In this document: piece after piece, positions 20,084 to 30,265 of the stretch
How positions within the stretch are numbered: position 1 is the stretch's first letter
Layout of the letters: each line of letters starts with the position of its first letter
Assembly: GCA_036924855.1 (NCBI GenBank)
Contig: JBAGRP010000001.1
Span: 5,208,001-5,272,000 of the forward strand
Direction of reading: 5' to 3'
DNA length: 64,000 nt
Origin: Nitrobacteraceae bacterium AZCC 2146
GTDB lineage: Bacteria > Pseudomonadota > Alphaproteobacteria > Rhizobiales > Xanthobacteraceae
Translations under genes and position numbers: made by a program
The notes under the pieces: model-generated
The model's input: only the letters and a program-made list of their open reading frames with translations
Told to the model about the DNA's origin: nothing
The model's database searches: none

Positions 20084-20296
20084 CGTCTGGTCATCGGGGA
20101 TGACGGGGAATTCAGGCTGTATATAGTCTGTCCGGGGCTAACCGCGCAATGGAAGACTGTTCGGCCTTGACAGCGCGGCAAACCGGCCCCAAGTCCTTAT
20201 TGAAACAAGCCCTTTGGCTCTTTTACCTATCGGAATTGACCGCTAGACCCGCCGTTTCGGGCGTCAGGCGCGCAAATCACCTCTGGATCATTCCAA

Positions 20297-21259
20297 ATGC
20301 AGGCCAAACCGCCCCTGAAAATCGTGCTTTGCTCACCGCGCGGCTTCTGCGCCGGCGTGGTCCGGGCCATCGATACCGTCGAGCGCGCTTTGGCGATCCA
20401 CGGCGCCCCGGTCTATGTCCGGCATGAAATCGTCCATAACAAATATGTGGTGGACAGCCTGCGCACCAAGGGCGCGATTTTCGTCGAGGAATTGGCCGAA
20501 ATCCCCGACAATACCTCCGCTCCGGTGGTGTTTTCGGCCCATGGCGTGCCGAAATCGGTCCCGGCCGACGCCAAGCAGCGCAATTTCTTCTCGCTGGACG
20601 CGACCTGCCCGCTGGTCACCAAGGTGCACCGCGAGGCCGCGATCCATTTCAAGCGTGGCCGCGAGATCCTGCTGATCGGGCATTCGCACCATCCGGAAGT
20701 GGTCGGCACCCTCGGCCAGCTGCCGGCCGGCGCGGTGATGCTGATCGAGACCGCGCAGGACGCCGCGACCTTCACGCCGAAGGATCCCGACAACCTGGCT
20801 TTCGTGACCCAGACGACGCTGTCGATCGACGACACCGCGGAAATCGTCGCGATGCTGAAGCAGCGCTTCCCGAACATCTCCGGGCCGCACAAGGAAGACA
20901 TCTGCTACGCCACCACCAACCGCCAGCTGGCGGTGAAGAAGGTGGCGCCGGTGGTCGATGCCCTGATCGTGGTCGGCGCGCCGAATTCGTCGAATTCGCA
21001 GCGGCTGCGCGAAGTCGCCGAGCGCGAGGGCTGCAAGGTTTCGGTACTGGCGCAGCGCGCCTCCGACCTCGACTGGAGCATGTTCGACGGCATCCAGAGC
21101 CTCGGCATCACCGCGGGCGCCTCGGCGCCGGAAGTGATCGTCGAGGAAATCATGGGCGCCTTCGCCGAGCGCTACGAACTGCTGGTGGAGACGGTGTCGG
21201 CCGCGGAAGAAAACGAATTCTTCCCGCTGCCGCGTTCGCTGCGCCCCGACGCGGCGTAA
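20297..21259 (+). CDS. ispH: 4-hydroxy-3-methylbut-2-enyl diphosphate reductase
   Basis: The 320-residue enzyme makes isopentenyl and dimethylallyl diphosphate in the last step of the MEP isoprenoid pathway. The three cysteines that hold its iron-sulfur cluster are visible: C18 in PRGFCAG, C104 in [12 protein letters not shown] and C203 in [10 protein letters not shown]. The substrate-binding histidines are present in VHNKYVV and GHSHHPEV, and SSNSQRL is the C-terminal serine block. It is 5 bp upstream of thrB and belongs to an ispH-thrB-rnhA cluster. Confidence 0.97.
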   Translation: MQAKPPLKIVLCSPRGFCAGVVRAIDTVERALAIHGAPVYVRHEIVHNKYVVDSLRTKGAIFVEELAEIPDNTSAPVVFSAHGVPKSVPADAKQRNFFSLDATCPLVTKVHREAAIHFKRGREILLIGHSHHPEVVGTLGQLPAGAVMLIETAQDAATFTPKDPDNLAFVTQTTLSIDDTAEIVAMLKQRFPNISGPHKEDICYATTNRQLAVKKVAPVVDALIVVGAPNSSNSQRLREVAEREGCKVSVLAQRASDLDWSMFDGIQSLGITAGASAPEVIVEEIMGAFAERYELLVETVSAAEENEFFPLPRSLRPDAA

Positions 21260-21264
21260 CTTCC

Positions 21265-22245
21265 ATGGCGGTCTATACCGACGTCGCCGCCGATGAGCTC
21301 GCGGAATTCCTCGCCGCATACGATATCGGCGAGGTGCTGTCCTACAAGGGTATCGCCGAAGGCGTCGAGAACTCGAACTTCCTGCTGCACACCACGGCCG
21401 GCTCGTTCTTCCTGACGCTGTACGAAAAGCGCACCAAGGTCGACGATCTGCCGTTCTTCCTCGGTCTGATGGCGCATCTGGCCTCGCACGGCATTACCTG
21501 CCCGCAGCCGGTGAAGATGCGCGACGGCGCGATGCTCGGCACCCTGGCCGGACGGCCCGCGGCGATCATCGATTTCCTCGAAGGCGTCTGGCCGCGCAAG
21601 CCGAATGCCGCGCATTGCGCCGGCATCGGCCAGGCGCTGGCCAAGCTGCATCTCGCCGGCCGCGATTTCCCGATGAGCCGCGCCAACGCGCTGTCGGTGT
21701 CGGGCTGGCGGCCACTGTTCACCTCGGCGGCCTCTCGCGCCAACGAAGTGCAGCCCGGCCTGCGCGAGTTTCTCGCCAGCGAGCTGAACTATCTCGAAGG
21801 CCGCTGGCCGAAGGATCTGCCGCAGGGCGTCATCCATGCCGACCTGTTTCCGGACAATGCGCTGTTTCTCGGCGAGAACCTGTCCGGCCTGATCGATTTC
21901 TACTTCGCCTGCAACGACATCCTCGTTTACGACGTGGCGATCTGCCTGAATGCCTGGTGCTTCGAGGCGGATCATTCCTTCAACGTCACCAAGGCGCGGG
22001 CGTTTCTGTCGGCCTATGGTCGCGAGCGCAAACTGTCCGATGCCGAGCAGGCCGCATTGCCATTGCTGGCCCGCGGCGCCGCGCTGCGGTTTCTGCTGAC
22101 GCGCCTGGTGGACTTCCTCAACGTGCCCGCGGGCGCGCTGGTGCAGCCGAAGGATCCCCTCGAATACGTCCGCAAGCTGCGCTTCCACCAGTCGGTGAAA
22201 AGCATGGCCGACTACGGCGTCGAAGTTTCGGGGCTGCCGGCGTGA
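21265..22245 (+). CDS. thrB: homoserine kinase (ThrB type II)
   Basis: The 326-residue protein belongs to the aminoglycoside phosphotransferase/choline kinase fold rather than the GHMP kinases, as usual for alphaproteobacterial ThrB. It starts [22 protein letters not shown], has [14 protein letters not shown] in the nucleotide-binding N-lobe, and the catalytic loop [13 protein letters not shown] and metal-binding [11 protein letters not shown] in the C-lobe. It phosphorylates homoserine for threonine synthesis. Its stop overlaps the GTG start of rnhA (GTGA), indicating coupled translation. Confidence 0.95.
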   Translation: MAVYTDVAADELAEFLAAYDIGEVLSYKGIAEGVENSNFLLHTTAGSFFLTLYEKRTKVDDLPFFLGLMAHLASHGITCPQPVKMRDGAMLGTLAGRPAAIIDFLEGVWPRKPNAAHCAGIGQALAKLHLAGRDFPMSRANALSVSGWRPLFTSAASRANEVQPGLREFLASELNYLEGRWPKDLPQGVIHADLFPDNALFLGENLSGLIDFYFACNDILVYDVAICLNAWCFEADHSFNVTKARAFLSAYGRERKLSDAEQAALPLLARGAALRFLLTRLVDFLNVPAGALVQPKDPLEYVRKLRFHQSVKSMADYGVEVSGLPA

Positions 22246-22688
22246 GCACGCCGGTCCTCATCCATACCGACGGCGCCTGCTCGGGCAATCCCGGGCCGGG
22301 CGGCTGGGGCGCTATCCTGAAATTCGGCGATATCGAAAAGGAATTGAAGGGCGGCGAGGCGCACACTACCAACAACCGCATGGAGTTGATGGCCGCGATC
22401 TCCGCGCTGGAAGCGCTGAAGAAGCCGTGCAGCGTCGATCTGCATACCGACAGCCAGTACGTCCGCAACGGCATCACCAAATGGATTCACGGCTGGAAGA
22501 AGAACGGCTGGAAGACCGCCGACAAGAAGCCGGTCAAGAACGTCGACCTGTGGCAGCGGCTCGATGCCGCGCTGCATACCCACCAGGTGCGCTGGCACTG
22601 GGTCAAGGGCCACGCCGGCCACGATGAGAACGAACGCGCCGATCAGCTGGCGCGCGACGGGCTGATCGAGAACAAACTAAAGCGTTGA
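22242..22688 (+). CDS. rnhA: ribonuclease HI
   Basis: I start at GTG 22242, which overlaps the thrB stop and gives 148 residues, the normal RNase HI length. Catalytic residues fall at the Escherichia coli positions: D10 ([11 protein letters not shown]), E48 (NNRMEL), D70 (HTDSQYV), H124 and D134 ([12 protein letters not shown]). The enzyme removes the RNA strand of RNA-DNA hybrids. The basic helix region [11 protein letters not shown] is also conserved. Confidence 0.97.
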   Translation: MSTPVLIHTDGACSGNPGPGGWGAILKFGDIEKELKGGEAHTTNNRMELMAAISALEALKKPCSVDLHTDSQYVRNGITKWIHGWKKNGWKTADKKPVKNVDLWQRLDAALHTHQVRWHWVKGHAGHDENERADQLARDGLIENKLKR

Positions 22689-22700
22689 TGTTTTGCGTTT

Positions 22701-22846
22701 CCCGGACGCGGTACAGCGTTCTTACGCTGCTCCGCAGATCCGGGATCGTCACACAGTCAGCGCTCACAACGGCCCCGGATCTGCAGCGCACCACTTCGCC
22801 TGACGATGCTTCGCATCGGCAGGCGCCGCAGTGCGCAGCGTCCGGG
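22701..22846. repeat. nested inverted intergenic repeat
   Basis: Outer arms CCCGGACGC (22701-22709) and GCGTCCGGG (22838-22846) enclose inner arms GCAGATCCGGG (22734-22744) and CCCGGATCTGC (22774-22784). The element lies between the convergent rnhA and peroxiredoxin genes and probably forms a cruciform or bidirectional terminator. Confidence 0.75.
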
Positions 22847-22865
22847 GAACGATGAACGTCTCAGC

Positions 22866-23351
22866 TCACAGCTGACCGAGCAGCGTATCGCCGCCCGAAA
22901 CTTCGACCTTGCCGGGGTTCGGCTCGAGGTTGAACTTGGTGACGACGCCGTCTTCCACCAGCATCGAATAGCGCTTCGAGCGGATGCCGAGGCCGTTGCC
23001 CGACGCGTCCAGCTCCATGCCGATCGCCTTGGCGAATTCGGCATTGCCGTCGGCGAGGAAGATCGCCTCGTCGCGCAGGTCGGTGTCCTTCTTCCAGGCG
23101 TTCATCACGAAGGCATCGTTGACGGAGACCACCGCGATGGTCTCGACGCCCTTGTCCTTCAGCGCGTAGGCGTTGAGGAAAATGCTCGGCATGTGCATCT
23201 TGTGGCAGGTGCCGGTATAGGCGCCGGGCACCGCGAACAGCGCAACCTTCTTGCCCTTGAAGACGTCGTCGGTGCTTTTGACCTGCGGACCTTCCGCGGT
23301 CATCACGCGAAATTTTGCTTCGGGCAGCTTGTCGCCAACTTTGATGGTCAT
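22866..23351 (-). CDS. peroxiredoxin (Prx5/redoxin type)
   Basis: ATG 23351 gives the standard start MTIKVGDKLPEAKF and 161 residues. The peroxidatic cysteine is C49 in PGAYTGTC, where most relatives have PGAFTPTC. Further family blocks are VETIAVVSVNDAFVMNAWKK, FLADGNAEFAKAIGMELD and RSKRYSMLVEDGVV. The enzyme reduces hydrogen peroxide and organic hydroperoxides using a glutathione or thioredoxin partner. It has no signal and is cytoplasmic. It is convergent with rnhA. Confidence 0.93.
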   Translation of the reverse strand: MTIKVGDKLPEAKFRVMTAEGPQVKSTDDVFKGKKVALFAVPGAYTGTCHKMHMPSIFLNAYALKDKGVETIAVVSVNDAFVMNAWKKDTDLRDEAIFLADGNAEFAKAIGMELDASGNGLGIRSKRYSMLVEDGVVTKFNLEPNPGKVEVSGGDTLLGQL

Positions 23352-23446
23352 CGTCGATCTCTCCAAAAAATGTGCGTCAGCGTCTTAGAACATTTTCCGG
23401 CGGGAGGGAAACTCACGCTGCCGCGATGGCTATCAACACCGGCCTC

Positions 23447-23580
23447 GTCATCCTGAGGTGCTCGCCGCAGGCGAGCCTCGCAGGATGCGGCCACGGGCGC
23501 ATGCGGCCCATCCTTCGAGGCCGTCGCAAGGGCGACGGCGCCTTCGGCATGAGCGCGATTGCACTCATGCCTGAGATGAC
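23447..23580. repeat. inverted intergenic repeat (GTCATC...GATGAC ends)
   Basis: It begins GTCATCCTGAG at 23447 and ends CTGAGATGAC at 23580, with further internal pairing such as GCCGCAGGCG, GCGGCC/GGCCGC and CCGTCGCAAGGGCGACGG. It fills most of the gap between the fadD 3' end and the peroxiredoxin promoter region. Confidence 0.7.
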
Positions 23581-23604
23581 GGCGGAGTACGAGGAGCGGC
23601 CGGC

Positions 23605-25287
23605 CTACGCCGCTGCCTTCTTCTCGTCGCGCAATTCGCGGCGCAGGATCTTGCCGACATTGGTCTTCGGCAGCGAGGTGCGGAATTCGATCTGCTTGGG
23701 CACCTTGTAGTTGGTCAGCTGGGTGCCGCAGAACTTGATGATGTCCTCCGCCGTCAGGCCAGGATCCTTGCGGACGACAAAGGCTTTCACCGCCTCGCCG
23801 GTGCGCTCGTCGGCGACGCCGATGACCGCGCATTCCAGCACGCCGGGGTGGCTGGCGATGACGTCCTCGACCTCGTTCGGATAGACGTTGAAGCCGGACA
23901 CCAGGATCATATCCTTCTTGCGGTCAACGATCTTGGTGAAGCCATCCGCGGTCATGATGCCGATGTCGCCGGTGCGGAAATAGCCGTCCGCCGTCATCAC
24001 CTTGGCGGTCTCGTCGGGCCGGTTCCAGTAGCCGGACATGATTTGCGGACCCTTGGCGCAGATCTCGCCGGGCTCACCGAGCGGCACTTCCTTGCCGTCG
24101 TCGTCGCGGATCGAAATATAGGTCGAGGGCACCGGCACGCCGATGGTGCCGTTGAACTGGTCGACATCGGCGGGATTGCAGGTCAGGGTCGGCGAGGTCT
24201 CCGACAGGCCGTAGCCTTCGGCCACGAAACAGCCGGTTGTCTTCAGCCAGGCTTCCGCGACGGCCTTCTGCACCGCCATGCCGCCGCCGTTCGAGATTTT
24301 CAGCTTGGAGAAGTCGACCTGGTCGAAGCCCGGCGTATGCAGCAGCCCGTTGTAGAGCGTATTGACCGCCGGGAAGCTGTTGACCTGATACTTCATCAGT
24401 TCCTTGACGAAGCCCGGCATGTCGCGCGGATTCGGGATCAGCAGGTTGACGCCACCGGCGCGCATCGCCAGCAGGAAGCAGGCGGTCAGCGCGAAGATAT
24501 GATACAGCGGCAGCGCGCAGACGATGAACAGCTGCTCGACATGCGGCGGCTTGCGCAGCGCCGGCTGCAGCCAGGCGTCGTTCTGCAGCACATTGGCGAG
24601 GATGTTGCGGTGGAGCAGCGTTGCGCCCTTCGACACGCCGGTTGTGCCGCCGGTATATTGCAGGAAGGCGACATCGTCGCGGCTGATCTCCGGCTTGCTG
24701 AGCTTCAGGCTGCGTCCGGCGGCCAACGCATCGTTAAACGGCACCGCGCCAGGCAGCGTATAGGCCGGCACCATCTTCTTGACGCGGCGGACCACCAGAT
24801 TGACGATCACGCCCTTGAGCCCGAGCATGTCGCCCATGCTGCCGACGATGACATGCTTCACCGCGGTCTTCGCGATTACCTGCTGCACGGTGGCGGCGAA
24901 ATTCTCCAGCACGATGATCGCCTCGGCGCCGGAATCCTTGAGCTGGTGTTCCAGCTCGCGCGGCGTGTAGAGCGGATTGACGTTGACCACCGCATAGCCG
25001 GCACGCAGCACCGCGGCGGTCGCCACCGGATATTGCAGCACATTCGGCATCATCAGCGCGACGCGCGCGCCCTTGGCGAGACCCTTGCTCTGCAGATAGG
25101 CGCCGAGCGCCGCCGACATCTCGTCGAGCTCGCGATAGGTGATCGACTTGTCCATGCAGATGAACGCCTTGCGGTCGCGAAACTTCGCAAAGCTTTCTTC
25201 CAGCAGATCGACCAGCGACGGATACAGATTCACGTCGACGTCCGCCGGCACGCCGGCCGGATATTGCTTGAGCCAGATCCGCTCCAT
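23605..25287 (-). CDS. fadD: long-chain fatty acid-CoA ligase
   Basis: The 560-residue AMP-forming ligase starts MERIWLKQYPAGVPADVDVN, as in FadD proteins. The P-loop is QYTGGTTGVSKGATLLH (about residues 210-226), the linker and signature block is YFRTGDIGIMTADGFTKIVDRKKDMILVSGFNVYPNEVED (given here as its start YFRTGDIGI and end NVYPNEVED), and the C-terminal catalytic lysine lies in PKTNVGKILRR. It activates long-chain fatty acids to CoA esters for beta-oxidation at the inner face of the membrane. GGGGGAAGG precedes the ATG. Confidence 0.94.
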   Translation of the reverse strand: MERIWLKQYPAGVPADVDVNLYPSLVDLLEESFAKFRDRKAFICMDKSITYRELDEMSAALGAYLQSKGLAKGARVALMMPNVLQYPVATAAVLRAGYAVVNVNPLYTPRELEHQLKDSGAEAIIVLENFAATVQQVIAKTAVKHVIVGSMGDMLGLKGVIVNLVVRRVKKMVPAYTLPGAVPFNDALAAGRSLKLSKPEISRDDVAFLQYTGGTTGVSKGATLLHRNILANVLQNDAWLQPALRKPPHVEQLFIVCALPLYHIFALTACFLLAMRAGGVNLLIPNPRDMPGFVKELMKYQVNSFPAVNTLYNGLLHTPGFDQVDFSKLKISNGGGMAVQKAVAEAWLKTTGCFVAEGYGLSETSPTLTCNPADVDQFNGTIGVPVPSTYISIRDDDGKEVPLGEPGEICAKGPQIMSGYWNRPDETAKVMTADGYFRTGDIGIMTADGFTKIVDRKKDMILVSGFNVYPNEVEDVIASHPGVLECAVIGVADERTGEAVKAFVVRKDPGLTAEDIIKFCGTQLTNYKVPKQIEFRTSLPKTNVGKILRRELRDEKKAAA

Positions 25288-25400
25288 GGCCTTCCCCCTT
25301 GTATTATTTCGCGGGAGTATTGAGCAAAGCGGCAGTCGATAGCAAGGCGCGCCGCAACATGGCGGCGGCTTTGATAGTGCGCGGCGCTATCGACGAAGGT

Positions 25401-26879
25401 CTAGGTGCGCGGAGCTGTGGCGGCGGCCGGTTTGGCTTCGCCGGTTGTGGCCTTCGGCGCAGGCTTGGCCGCGGCTTTCGGCTTGGCTGGAGTGGCCGGT
25501 TTGGCGGCAACGGCAGCCGCAGGCTTGGCGGCGGGTTTTGCCGCAGCGGCTACCGGCTTGGCAACGGCGTCCGGCTTTACCGCGGCTTGCTTGATGCCGG
25601 CCGGTTTGGCGGCTGGCTTCGCCTCGGCTGTCGCCGCAGGCTTGGCGTCTTTGGTCTTGGCGTCCTTGGTATCGGCTGCCGCGTCCGGCTTCTTTGCCGC
25701 AATCCGCGACTTCTTGCCTTTCGGCTTCGGCGTCTGCCTGGCTTCTTCGACGGCGTTAGCCGCGATCAGGTCGGCGCCGGTCTTCTTCGGGCCGATATAG
25801 ACGATCACCGGCTCGGACGGCGCCGCCGCCGCCGCGATCATGTCCACGGGGCGCAACGTCGGCGGCTGCAGGCCGGCGGTGAAGAACGTCATGACGTTGT
25901 TGCTGCTGTTTTCGCTGCTCGCGACGACGTCCTCGTCGGCGTCGGTGGCCGGCCGCTTGCGTTTCGGTCCGCACATCTCGTCGCGCAGGTTCGGCGGCGC
26001 GGCGTCGATCGGCGCGAGACTATCGACGGTGCCGAGCGCCGGTCGCAACCAGGTCAGATTGTTGTTGGCAAAGCCGCGCTCCAGCAGTTGCGCCGCCTTG
26101 ATGGCGCGGTCCTGGCCGGACGAGGCGCCGAGCACCACGGCGATCAGCCGCTTGCCGTTGCGGGTGGCCGTCGCCACCAGATTGTAGCCGGAGGCGCAGA
26201 TGAAGCCGGTCTTCATGCCGTCGGCGCCGGGGAAGCGGCCGATCAGCTTGTTGAAATTCTGCGTTATCCTGCGGCCGAACTTCATCGAGGGGATATGGAC
26301 GAAATACTCGTACTCCGGCAGGTCGCGAATGATCGCACGGGCGAGAATCGCAAGGTCGCGGGCCGACGTGACATGCCCGTCGGCCGGCAGGCCGTTCGGG
26401 TTGACGTAATGGGTCTGGGTCATGCCGAGCTTCAGCGCGGTGGCGTTCATCTGATCGGAAAAGCCATCGATCGAGCCGCCAATGCCTTCGGCCAGCACCA
26501 CGGCCATGTCGTTGGCCGACTTCACCATCATCATCTTCATGGCGTTGTCGATGGTGAGCTGGGTGCCGGGCTTGAAGCCCATCTTCGAGGGCGACTGCGC
26601 CGCCGCCGCCGGCGACACCGTCACCAGCGTATCCAGCGTCACCCGTCCGTCCTTCACCGCCTTCAGCACGACATAGGCGGTCATCAGCTTGGTGACTGAG
26701 GCGGGATACCATGGATAGGTGGCGTTCTCGGCCTGCAGCACCTTGCCGCTATCGGCTTCGACCACCAGCAGCGCTTCGGCGCTGGCCGCTCGCGGCGCGA
26801 TCGTTGCCATCGCAAGCCCCGCAACGACAACGATCCAGTTCAACGATAGCAGGCGAGGGGATGCGGAGAAAAATGGCAC
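25401..26879 (-). CDS. D-alanyl-D-alanine carboxypeptidase (PBP5/DacF type) with long low-complexity tail
   Basis: I choose GTG 26879 because it places the signal peptide (LNWIVVVAGLAMATIAPRAASA) near the N-terminus. An upstream ATG at 27080 adds 67 residues that do not look like protein. The active-site motifs are SVTK (61-64, catalytic serine S61), SAN (121-123) and KTG (223-225). The enzyme trims the terminal D-alanine from peptidoglycan stem peptides in the periplasm. After about residue 380 the protein becomes a long Lys/Ala/Pro-rich tail (KPAAKPAG..., PAKPKAAAKPAPKA) that may cross or bind the cell wall. Confidence 0.9.
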   Translation of the reverse strand: MPFFSASPRLLSLNWIVVVAGLAMATIAPRAASAEALLVVEADSGKVLQAENATYPWYPASVTKLMTAYVVLKAVKDGRVTLDTLVTVSPAAAAQSPSKMGFKPGTQLTIDNAMKMMMVKSANDMAVVLAEGIGGSIDGFSDQMNATALKLGMTQTHYVNPNGLPADGHVTSARDLAILARAIIRDLPEYEYFVHIPSMKFGRRITQNFNKLIGRFPGADGMKTGFICASGYNLVATATRNGKRLIAVVLGASSGQDRAIKAAQLLERGFANNNLTWLRPALGTVDSLAPIDAAPPNLRDEMCGPKRKRPATDADEDVVASSENSSNNVMTFFTAGLQPPTLRPVDMIAAAAAPSEPVIVYIGPKKTGADLIAANAVEEARQTPKPKGKKSRIAAKKPDAAADTKDAKTKDAKPAATAEAKPAAKPAGIKQAAVKPDAVAKPVAAAAKPAAKPAAAVAAKPATPAKPKAAAKPAPKATTGEAKPAAATAPRT

Positions 26880-27084
26880 TATCCGATTCCGGTCCTTTGC
26901 GGCCCGCCTGCAGCGCCTGGGCACCGCGCGCAGCAATCCTTGGATTTGAGGTTCGGGGCCTTCATACCAGTCCGGCCGCCAATCGGTAATGGCAGCAAAC
27001 CTATACCGGCTGAAAGCATCAGAACAGTGGTGGCGCCCTAAATCGTCGACGAAAGGGGCCAAATTTCGACCGGTATTCACAGCC

Positions 27085-28881
27085 TCACAGGGGCGACGCT
27101 GCGTCCGGCAAGGCCATGCTGGCGCGTGCTTTTTCCTGAATCATGAACTGGGCTGCCGCGAGCTCGGCGAAATGGCCGCCCTGCATCACCAGTTCATCGA
27201 ACGTTCCGCTTTCGATCACGCGGCCGTTCTCGAAGACGAGAATTCGCGTGGCGTTGCGGATGGTGGACAGCCGGTGCGCGATCACGAAGGTGGTGCGCCC
27301 CTTCATCACTTCATCGAGAGCGGCGTTCACTTTCGCCTCGGTGACGGCATCGAGCGCGCTGGTGGCTTCGTCGAGAATCAGGATCGGCGGGTCCTTCAGC
27401 AGCGCGCGGGCAATCGACAGCCGCTGCCGTTCGCCGCCGGACAGCATGCGGCCGCGCTCGCCGGCGTTGGTTTCGAATTTGCGGTCGCTGCGCTCGATGA
27501 AGTCGAGTGCCTGGGCGCGCGCAGCGGCGATGCGCAATTCGTCATCGGTGGCGTCAGGCTTGCCGACGCGCAGATTGTCGGCGATCGAGCGGTTGAACAG
27601 CAGCGCTTCCTGGAACACGACGCCGATGTTCCGGCGCAGCGCCGACAAGGTCAGGCCGCGGACATCCATGCCGTCGATCCGGATGAAGCCGGACTGCGGA
27701 TCGAAGGCGCGATGCAGCAGCGCAATGGCGGTGGACTTGCCGGCACCGGTGGCGCCGACCAGTGCGATGGTCTGGCCCGGCAGCGCGACGAAGGAGAGGT
27801 CCTCGACCGCGGGCCGCTTGCCGTCATAGGAGAACGACACGTCGTTGAATTCGACCATGCCCTGCAGCCGGCCGGGGTCGATGGCGTCGATGCGGTCGCG
27901 CACCGCCGGCACGGCGTCGAGCACGTTGAAGAAGTCCTGCAGCCGTGGCGCTTCCATGAACACGCCGTTGATGAAGGAGACCACCTGTTCGAGGCGCTGG
28001 ATCAGCATGGTGGCGAAGCTCACGAACATCACGATCTCGCCGACCGTGGTCAGACCCTGCTGATGCAGCGCGATGCCGACCGTGAAGATCGCCAGTACGG
28101 TGATAGTGGTCGAGGCCCGCGTCATCACGGTCACCAGCGCCCACCACGACAGCACCGGCATCTGCGCCGCCAGCAACTGGTCGGCCACCGAGCGCAGCCC
28201 CTGCACCTCGGCATCGACGCGCACAAAACTCTGCACCAGCGCGACGTTGCCGAGCGCGTCCGAGGCGCGCGCCGACAGATCGCCGTAGTGCTCCTCGACC
28301 TCGCTCTGCATCCCCGAAGTCTTGCGCACGACGAGGGTGGTCAGCACGGTGAAGACGATGCACAGGACGGCGAGCAGGATGGCGAGCCGCCAGTTGATGT
28401 AGATCGAAAGCGGCAGCAGCACGATCAGCGACACGATCGACGCGAAATGCTCGCGGAAGAATCCGAGCCACAGCCGCCACAGCGCATCGGTTCCCTGCAG
28501 CATCACCTTCATCAGCCGGCCGGAATGGGTGCCGGTATGGAAGGTCAACGGCAGCTGCATGATGTGTTCGAAGTAGTCGGTCAGCACGGCCTGGCGCTGG
28601 CGATGGGCGAGGCGGTCGGCATGCAGCGCGACGACGGCGCCGCAGGCAATCGTGAACAGCCCGAAGGCCACCCATGCCGCGAGCAATGGCCATGGCGAGG
28701 CTACCTGGGTGTCGAGCGCGGCGGTGGAAAGATTGCCGGAGAGCACGTCGATGATGCGGCCGAACAAGACCGGTTCGGCGAATTGCGCGCCGGCCAGCAG
28801 CAGGTTGGCGAAGGCCAGGATCCAGCCGAGCCGCTTCTCCTTGCCGAGCAATTGCAGCACACGGGTGTAGAGACGGATCAT
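27085..28881 (-). CDS. ndvA: cyclic beta-1,2-glucan ABC exporter (NdvA/ChvA type)
   Basis: ATG 28881 gives 598 residues opening [20 protein letters not shown], close to NdvA/ChvA. A six-helix membrane domain ([14 protein letters not shown] onward) is fused to an ATPase: Walker [10 protein letters not shown] near residue 374, signature [15 protein letters not shown] near 480, Walker [13 protein letters not shown] near 500 and the switch histidine in [13 protein letters not shown]. In rhizobia this exporter moves cyclic glucans to the periplasm for osmotic adaptation and host interaction. A general lipid or multidrug half-transporter is the alternative, but the start and overall length favour NdvA. 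No glucan synthase gene is beside it. Confidence 0.85.
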   Translation of the reverse strand: MIRLYTRVLQLLGKEKRLGWILAFANLLLAGAQFAEPVLFGRIIDVLSGNLSTAALDTQVASPWPLLAAWVAFGLFTIACGAVVALHADRLAHRQRQAVLTDYFEHIMQLPLTFHTGTHSGRLMKVMLQGTDALWRLWLGFFREHFASIVSLIVLLPLSIYINWRLAILLAVLCIVFTVLTTLVVRKTSGMQSEVEEHYGDLSARASDALGNVALVQSFVRVDAEVQGLRSVADQLLAAQMPVLSWWALVTVMTRASTTITVLAIFTVGIALHQQGLTTVGEIVMFVSFATMLIQRLEQVVSFINGVFMEAPRLQDFFNVLDAVPAVRDRIDAIDPGRLQGMVEFNDVSFSYDGKRPAVEDLSFVALPGQTIALVGATGAGKSTAIALLHRAFDPQSGFIRIDGMDVRGLTLSALRRNIGVVFQEALLFNRSIADNLRVGKPDATDDELRIAAARAQALDFIERSDRKFETNAGERGRMLSGGERQRLSIARALLKDPPILILDEATSALDAVTEAKVNAALDEVMKGRTTFVIAHRLSTIRNATRILVFENGRVIESGTFDELVMQGGHFAELAAAQFMIQEKARASMALPDAASPL

Positions 28882-28971
28882 GGAGAGGCACTCGGGGCGG
28901 CGCGAACGGAACAATCGGCGGGCATTTTAAGCAGGGATCGGCGGCGGAATACAGCCGCCCAGGCCAGTTGT

Positions 28972-30030
28972 TCAGTTGATCTTGCGGCCGATCGAACCCG
29001 GCAGAAATGAATCGTCGAAAATGTCGGAAGCGGCCGGGCGCGCGCGGAAGGTAAAACTCTCGGCGATCTCGCCGATCGACGTCTCCAGCCGGGCAGGGTC
29101 GGCGCCGCCCAGCCCGTCGCGCTTGACGTCGTCGGTCAGGATGTTGTCGTGGATAACGACCCGCAGCCGTTCGAGCTCGAGGTCGCGCGAGCCGCTTTCC
29201 ATCTGGGTCACCACGTCATCGATCGCCTGCGCCGGCTGCTTGATGGTGAGCTGTGTTGCCGCGGCGACGGCGCGCACAAAACCCTTCACCGCCTCGGGCT
29301 TGTCGGCGGCGAATTTCGGATTGACGATCACCGCGAGCCCGTAGGCGACGCTGCCGTAGTCGGCAAAGCGAAATACCGCGAGGTCGTCGGCGGGCACGCC
29401 GCGGTCGCGCAGATTGACGGCGGAGAGATAGGAGAAGCCGGTGACGGCGTCGACCTGGCCCGCCGACAGCATCGGCTCGCGCACCGCGGCGCTGATCTTC
29501 TCCTGCTTCACGCTGGCGGGCTTGATGCCGTTCTTGTGCGCCAGCGCCGGCCACAGTCGGATCGCGAGATCGCCGTCGGCGATGCCGAGCGTTTTGCCTT
29601 CAAGGCTGTCGAGCGAGGTGACGCCGCGGCTCTTGCGGGCGATGATGGCGTAGGGCGCCTTGTTGAGCAGCACGAACACCGCCTTGATCGGCGAGGCATC
29701 GGCGGCGTCGCGATAGCGCACCAGCGCGTTGATATCGGCCAGCGCCATGTCGCTGGCGCCCGACGCGACGCGGGCGATGGCGTCGGAGGTGCCGCTGGCG
29801 ATATTGGTCGAGACGGCCAGCTTCTCGGCCCGGTACAGGCCGCGCGTGGAAGCCAGCACGAAGGGCGCGGCGACGGCATCGATCGGGCGATCGAGCGAAA
29901 ACTGGATCGCGACGGGTGCCTTGGGCTCGTCCGAAGCCCGGCCCGGCGTCGCGCCGGCACAGACAACAGCCAGCACGCTCATCGAGACGGCCAGCAATCG
30001 GCGGGAGAAGGGTTTCACGACATCACGCAT
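28972..30030 (-). CDS. ABC transporter substrate-binding protein, NMT1/THI5-like
   Basis: From ATG 30030 the 352-residue protein has a signal peptide (RRLLAVSMSVLAVVCAGATPGRA). The mature part has IQFSLDRPIDAVAAPFVLASTRGLYRAEKL, seen in NMT1/THI5-like binding proteins (start IQFSLDRPIDA, then YRAEKL), followed by ASDMALADINALVRYRD, GKTLGIADGDLAI and VKGFVRAVAAAT. Such receptors serve nitrate, sulfonate, taurine or pyrimidine-precursor importers. No permease or ATPase gene is adjacent (ndvA is an exporter), so its partner and ligand are unknown. Confidence 0.88.
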   Translation of the reverse strand: MRDVVKPFSRRLLAVSMSVLAVVCAGATPGRASDEPKAPVAIQFSLDRPIDAVAAPFVLASTRGLYRAEKLAVSTNIASGTSDAIARVASGASDMALADINALVRYRDAADASPIKAVFVLLNKAPYAIIARKSRGVTSLDSLEGKTLGIADGDLAIRLWPALAHKNGIKPASVKQEKISAAVREPMLSAGQVDAVTGFSYLSAVNLRDRGVPADDLAVFRFADYGSVAYGLAVIVNPKFAADKPEAVKGFVRAVAAATQLTIKQPAQAIDDVVTQMESGSRDLELERLRVVIHDNILTDDVKRDGLGGADPARLETSIGEIAESFTFRARPAASDIFDDSFLPGSIGRKIN

Positions 30031-30265
30031 GAGGGCACTAACAGCACGACCGGATGACAGTTGCGACGGGCGGTATGTTTGATTGATGGCAGCGCGGCTG
30101 CGACATCTTGTACCTGCATTGTGCGCGCTCAAAGCTGAACGACAAGTGACCGCCTTGATTTAGACACTGATCGTTCAGGCTGCGTTGGGGTTCCGGAACC
30201 CATAGTGCCCGAAGTGGTTAGCTATCCGAGGCCCGCAGGGCCAGACGACCACGGAGGACATCGAT

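Noticed and set aside
23848..25323. Long plus-strand frame across fadD
   Set aside because: Antisense artefact; Arg/His/Gln-rich translation without family motifs.
26989..29010. Plus-strand frame of about 673 codons across ndvA
   Set aside because: Antisense artefact; the minus strand carries a complete ABC exporter with all ATPase motifs.
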